This document shows positions 1-10,171 of a stretch of DNA of 42,192 nt, one piece after another. Under the pieces are notes generated by a model. That model was not told the origin of the DNA and did not search any database. It saw only the letters and a program-made list of their open reading frames with translations. Numbering within the stretch: the first letter of the stretch is position 1; the number at the start of each line of letters is the position of its first letter. A program made the position numbers and the translations under genes. Source of the DNA: Cruorifilaria tuberocauda (lineage: Eukaryota; Nematoda; Chromadorea; Rhabditida; Onchocercidae); contig JABVXU010000463.1 of assembly GCA_013365365.1 (NCBI GenBank), positions 1 through 42,192 of the forward strand, given 5' to 3'.

Positions 1-2188
1 CCTGAAAATTATGAATGTAATTTCGATGGCAACAAAAATTAGTGAAATTCTCTAAAGTCGTTCTTAAATGCAAAAAATAAAGCCTATTATAGCCCTAAGT
101 AGGCTACTCCTTTGAAATTAGCTTAGAGTACTTAGAAAACAAGTTAAAATGTAAAATTTTCCGTAAATGCATTTCTTTAAGAATAAATAGATAGACTCTC
201 ACAATTTCACTGGTAAATAAATTGACTGAAATCTCAAATTTTATGGAAATAGCTTTTTCAATAAAAAATTTGATCAATTTTTTTGTAACTTTCATATCTT
301 TCGAAAACTTATTGAAAATCAAAATTTTAAACAACTTGATTACGTTTGGTCGATATGATCGCTAGACATACAACCATTAAAATTGAGATTTCAGTGTGAT
401 CCGGAAGATTCCGGAAATGTATGCTTGAAGTTTATAATTCAATATATTCAGAAGTAATCAATTCGAAGCTAATATTTTGGAAACTTTAAAGTGATACACT
501 TACAAACAACAGAAGCAGCTATCAGTCGGTAGTATCATCAGTGAAAATAGCGCCAAGTAAAAATATACCAAACGCATAGCTTCAAAATTCGACGCTTTTC
601 GTCACGTTGCTTCCACTGAATTCACAAGAAAGTCTAGTTAAAAATTCGTTGTTAAAAAATTTCAACGAAGTTCTGTGGGTGAGACACTTTTATAGTGCTT
701 CAATAAAATGTAAGAAAACAATTGAAAAGGGCAGGAAATAACGAAGGTAATTAAAAAGGAAAAAAGCAAAGGTAACAGATAAGGCATTTATCATCAATAG
801 TGTTGAACAAACACTACCATTTCAATTTTGGTTTTTTAGGCAATTTTTTTTCTCTGAATTTTCTTCAACAAGCCACATTGAACTTTTTATTCTTTTGTTT
901 GAATTTCATCTAATAGAGATGAATGATAATAAAATTTGAGTAAAGTTTTCCACATAAGTACATTATCTGGTGAAACTGTTTGCTTTTTTGCATAAAGATC
1001 TTAGTTTCAATTTGCTGTAGAAAATTATTAATTAAATTATGAATGGAATAATTTCTAATATTATAAGGAAAAAGAAATGAAGGCAGAAAATACATTGTAA
1101 AAAATGTTGAACTGAAAATTTTATCACTTCCATTTATCTCTATTTCACATATCATTTTGGATAAAAATTCTTCTTTTGCTTCGAAAAACAAATTTATGAT
1201 AGTATGAAAATCAATTTTCCATTTAACTCATCTTTTTATTCAACAAATGTTTATAAGAAACAGCAAATTATATAAATTGAATATATTTTCTTCGTGCTTT
1301 TTCATCAAATTTTTCTAATTTTCCTCTTCCATTTATCTATTCATTTCAGTTTTTTTTCTTACTTCATATAGATAATTTGATATTTGCATAACTGCAGCGC
1401 AAATAAAAACTCCAGTTATGACATAAAATCACATTATTGTTGAAACATGGAGGATACTATGGTAGGTTTACATCTGATTCTCTTAGTAAACGAAATTATA
1501 CAGCAATTATTTGTGATAGAAATTGTAGCCAACGTCGTATGAATTGCGTACGCTTACGTAGATTATGTGACGTGAATTTATTTTGGTTTAATTGTTTCAC
1601 TTAACTATATAGCAAAAAATTCAGAGATACTAAATGCAAGTGTGAAGAAATATTTAACATTTATATCCATAAATTTGGAAGAAAATTGCTCAATTTGTTA
1701 TTTAACTTCAACATCAAATGATATAAGTTTTTCGAGGTTCAAATACATGAGCAAAAGGTCAGACTCAGGTGTGTATGTGATACATTACACTCACTTCGTT
1801 ATCATTTATTTAATCAATAAAAATACCTTTAATTGACAATTCGGTAATGATCTAATTATAGTGGTAGCATTGCGATTAAAAAAATTAACTGTAATATGTT
1901 CGTGATGCAACAATTTTTCCGGAATGATGAGGAACCATTCTTATAATTTAGTATATAGTATATCATTTAATTACATCCTGAAAGAGATACTAATACCGGA
2001 TCCCCTCATCCAAATTTGGACTCAATAAGAGGAAAAGATATTCATTATAATTATATCCATCATAAGCTGCTATCTGCACGTAAATTTATGCGTGATAGAA
2101 CTAATTTGAGGAAATGCACGACGTGTTTTGCTTTGAAGATAACCACGTCCAGTATCTCGAGAATTAGCTGCGAAATTTGAGCTATTCT

Positions 2189-2204
2189 TGACCTTTGAAG
2201 GTCA
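2189..2204. promoter_or_regulatory. Everted nuclear-receptor half-site pair
   Basis: TGACCT and AGGTCA are separated by four bases (TTGA), an ER4 arrangement of the AGGTCA half site bound by many nuclear hormone receptors. The right half is preceded by TTGA, close to the extended monomer site TCAAGGTCA. It lies about 540 bp upstream of the TTK-like start in a locally GC-richer patch. Binding is not shown, and a 12-base match can occur by chance. Confidence 0.3.
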
Positions 2205-2730
2205 TTGTTTCGCTCTTTTTTCGCTATTTAGACTTAAACCAGTTACGCGCACTTATTTAAGAGGCCGATAACGGATCTTCGATTTTCCACGTTTCGCCTT
2301 AGTTTTTTCATCTCTATAAGTATTGGAGCTGCTTGATAAATTGACTTGTTACTGCATTGCTTCCTATAATTATCTCTATATTGATCTGACCAATTCATTG
2401 TTTAGATCTAAAATAAAAGGAATACAGGAAGCAAACGTTAAATAGTTTATATCGCCGTTATTATATCGATAATGCTTTACTTGTTAGAATCAACCTTCTG
2501 TAACTTTTGCTTAAATTCAAACAGGAATTTTAAGCTAACCAGGGAAAATGGCAATGATGAATTTTACTTCGAGTGAACAAGTTCATTTTATTTTACTTAA
2601 TAATAAAAGAAACTTATCGGTGTGAAATAATACAATAAAGTACAAAGAACCACTTCATTTACTATTTTTTCACTTGTTTTTTCCGATTTACAGTGATAAT
2701 CGTCTTTACATTGTCATTTTCTTACATTGT

Positions 2731-2744
2731 GTTTTTGTTATTAG
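2731..2744 (+). promoter_or_regulatory. Candidate spliced-leader trans-splice acceptor of the TTK-like gene
   Basis: A T-rich run ending in TTAG abuts the first ATG of the kinase. No upstream exon with a compatible donor was found, which fits spliced-leader addition; an overlooked upstream exon is the alternative. Confidence 0.45.
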
Positions 2745-5700
2745 ATGTCAACTTCTGATCTGCGAGAACGTCTTCGTAAATTAGCGGAACGTACTGCTAG
2801 GGAGTTGGAAGCTTGTCAAAATAGAAAAGAACAAAGGGACCAAAGTACGCAGAGTATGTCTTTGTTCATTTCATTCCTCAATTTCTGGTGTTTCAGTCCG
2901 AGTTTTTAGATATGTTACAGCATCTCATAATAAAATCTTACTGAGGGCCAAGCAAAGTTGAGAGAAAAGAAAATTGCTGTCCGAGATCTGTTGGGAAAAA
3001 GTATCATTCTCTTTACTGTAAAGTCTATTTCTTTTGAAGGGAATGTTATGAAAATCACCTTACATGATATCAAATTGTCGGATATAAACTTTTTTCCGAA
3101 AAACTAAGAATCTAATTTCAGCCATTTCCACATAAAGTTATGCGTAGGAAGTGGTTCATTTGTAGGTGATGGCGATAAAGAAAACAGTGTATTCACCGCG
3201 CCCACAAATACTCGCATGACTCGTACAGTTCCGACCACACTGCTGGAAAATATTAAAATGGTCAAAACTCCGACTATTTTAGACCTTGCAATACAAGATT
3301 CATCACAGGAACCGAATATCAGTATAGAACCTGCAGTAGCGTGTACTTCAATCATCAGTAATGCAAAAAACAGAACTTCTGGCACTCCTGTAGAACCCAT
3401 TATTACAGCTTTTAAATGTATGTTTATTTTTTCTAATTTAACATATAGAATTTTTGATGGTTTATTCAAAACAAAACTGAGATATATTAGGATATTGATT
3501 TTAGAAAAAGAAATATGACATATATGACGTCCCTGAGTTTAATTGGAAATTTATTTGGTTTGTCTGTCATTTTTGACAAAATTTTTGCGCACTAATTCAG
3601 TTTTTCTTTAGGACCAGTAATTAATTATCGGTATAATCCCGCTCGCAAATATATTTTCAGCTCCGGACGGAATTGAAAGAGCTAGTGATTCTGTTGCTAG
3701 ACGGAATAGATCAATCACCAGATCAGCGGAGAAGAACAGGCAAAAGCGAACTGCTAGTGCACATATTGTAAGGAGTACATTTCATAGTTAAAAGCTTATA
3801 AATATATCTTTTTTCTTTTTCAGTTATAAAATAAAGGTGTCAAAAAAATTCAAATTCTTTACGAAAAACGCTGAGAGCAGTTATCAGGAGATCTAATTTA
3901 AGGAGCAATCAGCGGGTCCAAATAAGGATAGTGTAATGACACCGGCAGGATTACGTCGTTCAGAATCTGCTTCCAGTACTCGTCCAAACCGTTATATTTA
4001 TGTGAATAATCATGCATATATTGTTATCGATTTATTGGGCAAAGGAGGCTCCAGTGAAGTTAGATTTTTTGTAATATGTTCAGCCTTCATAAATGTCTTT
4101 AATCTAGACTTATTCGAAAAGGTTTTCTTAGTAATTATAATTGCTTTTAAAAATATTTCTGACTTCAACTGATTTGTTTTAATTGAAAAAGAATAGATTT
4201 TATTCATTCAAGGTTTATCAAGTATTAGACGAGAGAAAAAAGAAATTGCGTGCTGTGAAATGTGTTGATCTGTCCGAAGCTGATTATTCTTGTCGCAGCG
4301 CCTATTTGAACGAAATCAAGCTGTTGCTTAGTTTAAAAGACACTGGATGTGTTGTGGAGATGTCTGACTAGTATGTAATTTTAATGTTAGTAAAAACTAT
4401 TAGATAAAAGGTATAAATTAATGAACAAAAATAAATCACATGCATGGCTCTGGAAGTTTTCCTTTGTATCATCGTAGTTAATTTTTTTTCAGCGAGCTTC
4501 GTGGTGATTTTTTGTATGTAGTGATGGAAAAAGGTGATACCGATTTGGCTACTTTTTTGAAAACTCGGAGGAATCAAATTGATGATATATTTATCAGATT
4601 TTATTGGAGTGAAATGTTGAAATGTGTACGTACAATCCATGAGAAAGGTGAGCAAGAATTCATTTGTCTTTTTTTTATAATAGGATAATTTTTTTTTAAC
4701 TTCCAGGTATTGTCCATTCTGATCTCAAACCAGCAAACTTCCTTCTTGTCGGCGGAAATCTCAAATTGATCGATTTTGGAATTGCATCTGCCATTCCAAT
4801 GAATAAGACATCAGTCATAAAAGATACGCAAATGGGAACGCTATCTTATATGCCACCAGAAGCTATTGCGGGTTCGAGTACTTCAGTACATAATGGAAAA
4901 GAAATTTACAAGGTAAGTTTTGCAAATAGTTCTGTCTATTGAACTGGTAATTGAAATAAATGAAGGTTTCAACTTTTGTTGCTAAGACAGGTTGGTATTT
5001 AGTAATACGAATTTATAAAGATAAGAACACTGTCGTGAAATGGAGAGCGAAATGTAGTCTCCTACATAGGGAGAGAACGATATTCAGAAATAGGTGAGAG
5101 ACAGTTTTTGTTTGTTGACTTAAAACTTATTCCACAATTCACAAAGATGTTTTAGGTTCGTAAGAAATGTGATGTTTGGGCTTTGGGATGCATATTGTAT
5201 AACATGGTCTATGGACACACGCCGTATCAAATGTGGGCAAATCCAATTCAAAAAATGCATGCTATTTTGAACAAACCAATAGTTTTCGAGAAAATCGAGG
5301 ATGCTGATTTAATGGATGTTTTGAAAGTTAGTATTCTTTTAATTCTTCCATAGGATTTGGACATTTGTTCGATATGCCTGTTTACTCTTTTTTTTAATAC
5401 GCTTTCAGTTTTGTTACTGTGAAATGCCTTTTTTCTAGCGATGCTTGACAAGAGATCCTAACCAACGAGCTACTGTTGAGGAGTTGCAGAAGCATCCATA
5501 TTTAACGAGTAATTATTTAATTGTGCTCTATGAAATTACATTTCAAATTCTTGTTTTTCTTTGTAAGAATCAAATGAGGAATAAAAGACGGTTTCGATTC
5601 ACTTTTAGCGGTCCTTAGGGACAAATTTTCTGCTCTTTTAATAAAGTTTATCGTTTAAGGAAAAGTTCGTAAATGTATGGATGAATCAATATTGCAAGAT

Positions 5701-5829
5701 GACAACGATTTAATAAAAGTGGCTGAAGATTTACGAAATAGCACACCGCGAACTTCAGCTCGAAAACTTCGTGATCTTATGCAACAAAGAAATACGAGGA
5801 AAGATGTAGGAACAAACAATTTCACTTGA
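2745..5829 (+). CDS. TTK (Mps1) orthologue: Mps1/TTK-like dual-specificity spindle-checkpoint kinase
   Basis: Ten exons: 2745-2853, 3166-3417, 3661-3767, 3903-4058, 4213-4370, 4493-4647, 4707-4912, 5156-5326, 5439-5508, 5660-5829. All phases agree and give 517 aa. Mps1 works at unattached kinetochores, phosphorylating KNL1 MELT motifs to recruit Bub1/Bub3 and start the checkpoint. The kinase domain spans about residues 195-450: glycine loop GKGGSSE (~202-208), VAIK-type lysine in RAVK (~224), helix-C Glu in YLNEI (~242), Met gatekeeper in VVME (~272), catalytic loop HSDLKPAN (~316-323), DFG (~335), activation loop [13 protein letters not shown] and MPPEA. HSD in place of HRD, the GGSS loop and MPPEA are TTK family signatures. 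The N-terminal part is only about 190 residues, polar, with no visible TPR fold, against over 500 in human TTK. The ATG directly follows TTATTAG, so it is either a trans-splice site or an internal acceptor with more exons upstream. Confidence 0.9.
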
Positions 5830-5958
5830 ATATAAATTTGTCGCATTTTTTCTGTATATTCTAGCTCTATGTTAGGAATCTAAATTAAGTTTAATATGTT
5901 TTTAACTATAAGAAAATAAGAGAGAGTAAACAAAAGGGAATTGTCATTATATTTTCTA

Positions 5959-5964
5959 AATAAA
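5959..5964 (+). terminator. Poly(A) signal AATAAA of the TTK-like gene
   Basis: First canonical AATAAA after the kinase stop codon, 130 bases downstream, a normal 3' UTR length for a nematode gene. Confidence 0.45.
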
Positions 5965-7874
5965 CGTTAAATACGTGGAATTTAGGCTGTTGAAGATACA
6001 TAGAAAGTGTGAGATATCGAATTGTACTTTGGATAAATATTAGTTTGAAATTAATAGGTTTCCACTTCTATTTAACTCTCTCAATCCAGTTTAGTTCTTG
6101 AAATTTTCCTTTCTGTCTTTGCTTTCTGTGATAAAAATCCGATTGTTAATGAAAAATTATACTTAGGGTAATTATCAATTATTTGTAATGATAGATTAGC
6201 ATAGATTTTTCGTCCTTATGTAGATTTTTGGCCTGGGGTATAGATTTGTTTCCATTCTATAACATCTTCAATGCATTTGTAATGACTGCTCAATTTTCCT
6301 GAAAAATAGCCTAGAAGTTGCTTCCCATGCAAAAAATAATTGAAAATTTTATGTTATTTCAAATTATCCATTTGTTGATAAACTTCTTATTGATATGTTC
6401 TAATCGGTTACGTGAACTTGTTATGTCATGTCGCTATCAGATTTGATTAATATAATACTACTTGAATCTTTATAAATATTATATACTTTGGGAAACGTTT
6501 ATCGCGCTATTTATTAAATTGAAACTACAAATTACTTTGATTTGAAAGAATAGAAAGGATCCAGTTATATATATGGAAATACGGCATGTTTATTAGTTCA
6601 TCAGCATGAGATATAGTTAAATTAGAAGCATAAAAACTTAAATCCCCATCCATTGATTTCCGTTCAGATAATACGCTTTCAAGTATATTGTCTGAACAAA
6701 AATCGATAGATAGATAAGGTTAGGGGATCTCATATGTGACAAACATATGCTACTTTTGATTATAGATGTTTTTCTATTATTGAAAGGTTTTATCCAGCCA
6801 ATAGTGCCTAATTTGTGATTAATTCTTTCTTATTTTAAGTTTCTGGCATCTCATTTCCATGATACTCTCCTTGAAATAATCTATTTCGATCTATATTATT
6901 GAAAAATATAATTAGCATATAACATATAGGTAGTTGGTTTAACTTGTTGATCAGATCACGGCAAATAGATGGTTTGAAACTCTGAAATTAGTGAAGTTGA
7001 AGGTAATATTCGAAAACTGTTCAATTCTTGCTATGGCTATATGTATTCATGCTTATTCTAGTGAATGATTGAATGCTTTGGTATTTCTGATCAGTAAGTG
7101 TTTAATCTTTTCATCCTGAATTTGTCTTCCAATTTATTAAAAGAATATGCAGTCTGACCACTTTCTAGTAATTTTTCGTTCCAAAGTAAAATAAGAGTGA
7201 TGAAAACTTTTCATTTATAGTGCTAATTTTGATAATGTAAATGGGAAGTAGAAGTAGGAAATAAATGAGAACAATGAAAATCAATGCAAAGTTAAGATTT
7301 GGAAATTTCAATTGCTGGGTGGTAGTCATAAATTGATATTTTATATTAATCGTCTTTGATACTTTTTTGTTCAAAAGTATTCGTCCTTCCGCATGACTGA
7401 TTAACTAATTAAAAGTAGGCTGCACTGCTGATAATTATATTGTTATTGTCATAATTTGAAGTCATTATTTTAAAGAGGATTCATGCTTTCAAAATGAAAA
7501 GCATTAATAAGTTTCTACGAAATTTCGTTTTTTCCCAAAATGATTGAAAATAGGAGGAAATTAAAAAATATTTTTAATTTACTTATAGTGTGCTCATTTA
7601 TCCCAACTTTTCTTCCCTTTTATAAAAAAATCATGTTGGCATCCTCTATAATTGGATCATTTATTTTGACAAGAGAAAAGCGCCTGTATCAAGATGTGAA
7701 GTAAAGTTTAAAATCTGCTTCTTCAGTAAGAGAATACTTATTCAGAAGAAATTAAATTCAAAGTTCCACAGATATGTGATAGAAACGCAGAAATTATCTG
7801 TTTGCTCTAGCAGAACGTAGTACCTCAACTCCCATTATTGATTTACATGTTTTTTTTACACAGTATTTTTTTTC
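5965..7874. other. Intergenic AT-rich stretch between the kinase and Hop2 genes
   Basis: About 1.9 kb with no protein-like frame. A minus-strand frame at 7165-7374 encodes a hydrophobic Ile/Leu-rich stretch, but it has no splice context and its composition is what T-rich DNA gives by chance. No RNA gene or repeat family recognised. Confidence 0.55.
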
Positions 7875-7876
7875 AG
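7866..7876 (+). promoter_or_regulatory. Candidate spliced-leader acceptor of the Hop2-like gene
   Basis: A run of Ts ending in CAG, 32 bases before the ATG, with no donor upstream. Strong acceptor consensus. Confidence 0.45.
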
Positions 7877-7908
7877 GATCAAATTGATCACTATCTAGCG
7901 TTAGCAGC

Positions 7909-9640
7909 ATGAACAAAGGCCAACCAGATGAAGTTGGTAAGAAAATTTTTTCACTTTTCTGCTTCTTCAGCAGCTTCCATTAAATTCAGTTTTGTAGCAG
8001 TCGACATGGTGTGCAATTATATGCTACAGCAAAATCGACCATATAGTCCTGTTGATGTATGGAATAATTTACGACAAGAATATCCTAAAGCTGTAGGTTC
8101 ATCCACTAAACATTGGTTTTTCCATAAATTTAAATAGGAATTAAAAATTTTTTAAATCTCAGTTATCCGAATATTCTATTTCTTCTAACTGCCTCATATT
8201 TTTTATAAAAAAGATTCTGATGACTTTCAGCAGATAATCAAATGCCTGGATATTGGGGTAGAACGGGGAATTTTACGAGAGAAACTTATTTCGAAACAGA
8301 AAATCTACTTCGCTGATCAGGTATTGAAAAAATAATAAAATTCAAGATGTATTTCGATTCTCAATAATAATTGCTGTGAATTGACCCAGAAAGAATTATT
8401 GCATAAAGAAGCTTTAGGGTATTTAATTTCAGTAGAAATTATTTCCAGAGTAAAATTGAAAAGTGTAACGAAGATGAGCTCCGGCTAATGAACGAGTCTA
8501 TTATTGGAAAAAAGAGTCGCTTGAATGAACTCAGCAACGACATAAAAATCGCGAAGAATGGTAGATTTGAGTACCAGAATTTATTTTAATAGTTACTGAG
8601 CTGATTGTAAAGCGGAATATAGGACTCAGCATATGCATTTTACATAAGCAGTGTCATAGGATATTTTAATAAGGATTTTTCACGCTGTAGATGTTATTTA
8701 ATCATATCACAGACTTTTTATTAATAAATCTAACTTATCGAGCAGAACCTGAAATTATAACTGATGACGAAGATTGGCTTTGAGTACTATTTCACAAATT
8801 CGTTTTTGTTTTTTGTATGCCAAAAATAAAAAATAACCAAAAAAACCAAAAGAACCACAATAAAATCGGTTTTTTTTATTTTTTGCTAAAATTTAGTTGT
8901 TTTCAATGTTAACTGAACTTTGTTTTTTTAGAGTTAAAAGAATATGGAAGCGCATTGAGCATCGAAGAAATGATTGTGTTGCAGACGACTTTGAAGGCAC
9001 AGGTATCAGCATCTGAAGGTACAATCTGAAAGAATGTGATTAGAAACTGGAGTGATAGTCTTGATATTTAATGATCAAAAGTGATCTGAATGGCTATCTT
9101 TCTCATTTACAGATTTCTACAATAACGGTTTAAATCTGTTGATTTGTGCATTTTCAGATAAAGGAAATGGAGGAACAAATTAGCAACTTGGCGACTTATG
9201 CAAAGAAAGAAATTGTAAATGAGAAAAGAAAGTTAGAACTTCTGGCAAAGCAAGAATTTTATGCGAGAGAGTACAAGAAACGGAAGCGAATTGCAGATCA
9301 GATTGTTGATGTAATCTGTGAAAATACCAATACTTCGAAAAAGAAATTGATGGTAACTAATTATCCATCGACTGAGAATCTAATTACCAGTAAAGTATAA
9401 TTAATTGATCTTGATATCATACCTGTTTTTGATCCTTGCAATTTCTTAAGTCTTAAATTAATAACAGTGACACTATAATAAAAGATCATTCCTGCAGGTT
9501 TGAAAAATAAAAAACAATAAGATAAGGCATATTTGCCATTTATACTATATCCATAAAATTTCAATTCTTCCTTAGATGAAGAAGTAGATTCTGATTGTGG
9601 AAGGATTTTTCAGGAAGATATGGGCCTCGAACTTGATTGA
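7909..9640 (+). CDS. PSMC3IP (HOP2) orthologue: Hop2/PSMC3IP-like meiotic recombination protein
   Basis: Seven exons: 7909-7936, 7998-8092, 8231-8320, 8449-8560, 8932-9002, 9158-9389, 9576-9640; phases close to 230 aa (human protein 217 aa). Hop2 pairs with Mnd1 and stimulates Dmc1/Rad51 strand exchange in meiosis. The N-terminal winged helix (~10-71) shows family motifs: YMLQQNRPYSPVDVWNNL matches the human LQEQNRPYSSQDVFGNL segment, and ISKQKIYFADQ matches YGKQKIYFADQ. Residues ~72-185 form a Lys/Glu-rich coiled coil, followed by REYKKRKRIADQIVD (human KEWRKRKRMATELSD) and an acidic tail ending GLELD. The start ATG lies 32 bases after a TTTTTTTTTCAG acceptor, typical of trans-splicing. Intron 1 is only 61 nt and ends in a tandem TAGCAG acceptor. 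Using a donor at 9352 instead of 9389 would force an early stop, so 9389 is preferred. Confidence 0.9.
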
Positions 9641-9720
9641 ATGCCTGCTAAAATTACCTCTGAAGTGAGAATCTATTCTTTTTCATTTTTTAAGCTGTCA
9701 TGTTCCGGCATCGCTCGATC

Positions 9721-9726
9721 AATAAA
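9721..9726 (+). terminator. Poly(A) signal of the Hop2-like gene
   Basis: AATAAA (within AATAAATAAA) 80 bases after the Hop2 stop codon and about 410 bases before the acceptor of the next gene. Confidence 0.5.
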
Positions 9727-10128
9727 TAAATCAGTGATTAAATTTTGTTATTCTATGGTTTGATTCTATGTGTATTACTACGAGTTTTATGTTGTTTTAA
9801 CCGATTTATTTTCTATTTTTCTCAACTCAAATTAAGATCTGTATAGAATATGTAATAAAATTTGCCTTTTATTAGAAAAGATGCCGATTTCTGGCTTTTC
9901 CAATTTACACCTTTCCTATGTTGCAACGAATTTTGTAATATTTTTATGCTTTTATAATTTTGTTTCCAAGTTTTCATATTTTGCGCAATATTTTCAAAAA
10001 GATTTTTAATTTTACAAAATGCATTATTTTTAACTTAGAATTATTTAGATTTTACTTTCATTCTTCAAATTAATTAAATTATGGTTTGTGTAAAAATAGC
10101 AATACTCGGGCAATCTTGAAATTATTGA

Positions 10129-10138
10129 AAATTTTCAG
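10129..10138 (+). promoter_or_regulatory. Candidate spliced-leader acceptor of APC10
   Basis: AAATTTTCAG at 33 bases upstream of the ATG with no partner donor. The Hop2 gene ends only about 530 bases upstream on the same strand, so a shared primary transcript is possible. Confidence 0.4.
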
Positions 10139-10171
10139 CGAACATTTTGAAATTATTTTTGTTATTTAAAA

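Larger units (their letters stand above)
1..2744. other. AT-rich region upstream of the TTK-like gene, no gene seen
   Basis: No open frame here shows protein-like composition, recognisable motifs or exon-type splice borders on either strand; the longest (minus strand, about 910-1191) is Phe/Ile/Asn-rich as expected by chance in AT-rich DNA. The part around 2100-2320 is visibly less AT-rich and contains a perfect pair of nuclear-receptor-type half sites (2189-2204), so it may hold promoter or enhancer sequence for the kinase gene that follows. That role is inference. Confidence 0.6.

Noticed and set aside
3104..3469. Minus-strand 121-codon frame over kinase exon 2
   Set aside because: Antisense shadow of the kinase exon, which has matching phases and borders on the plus strand.
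7165..7374. Hydrophobic minus-strand frame suggesting a membrane peptide
   Set aside because: Ile/Leu/Phe runs arise by chance from T-rich DNA, and no splice or start context supports it.
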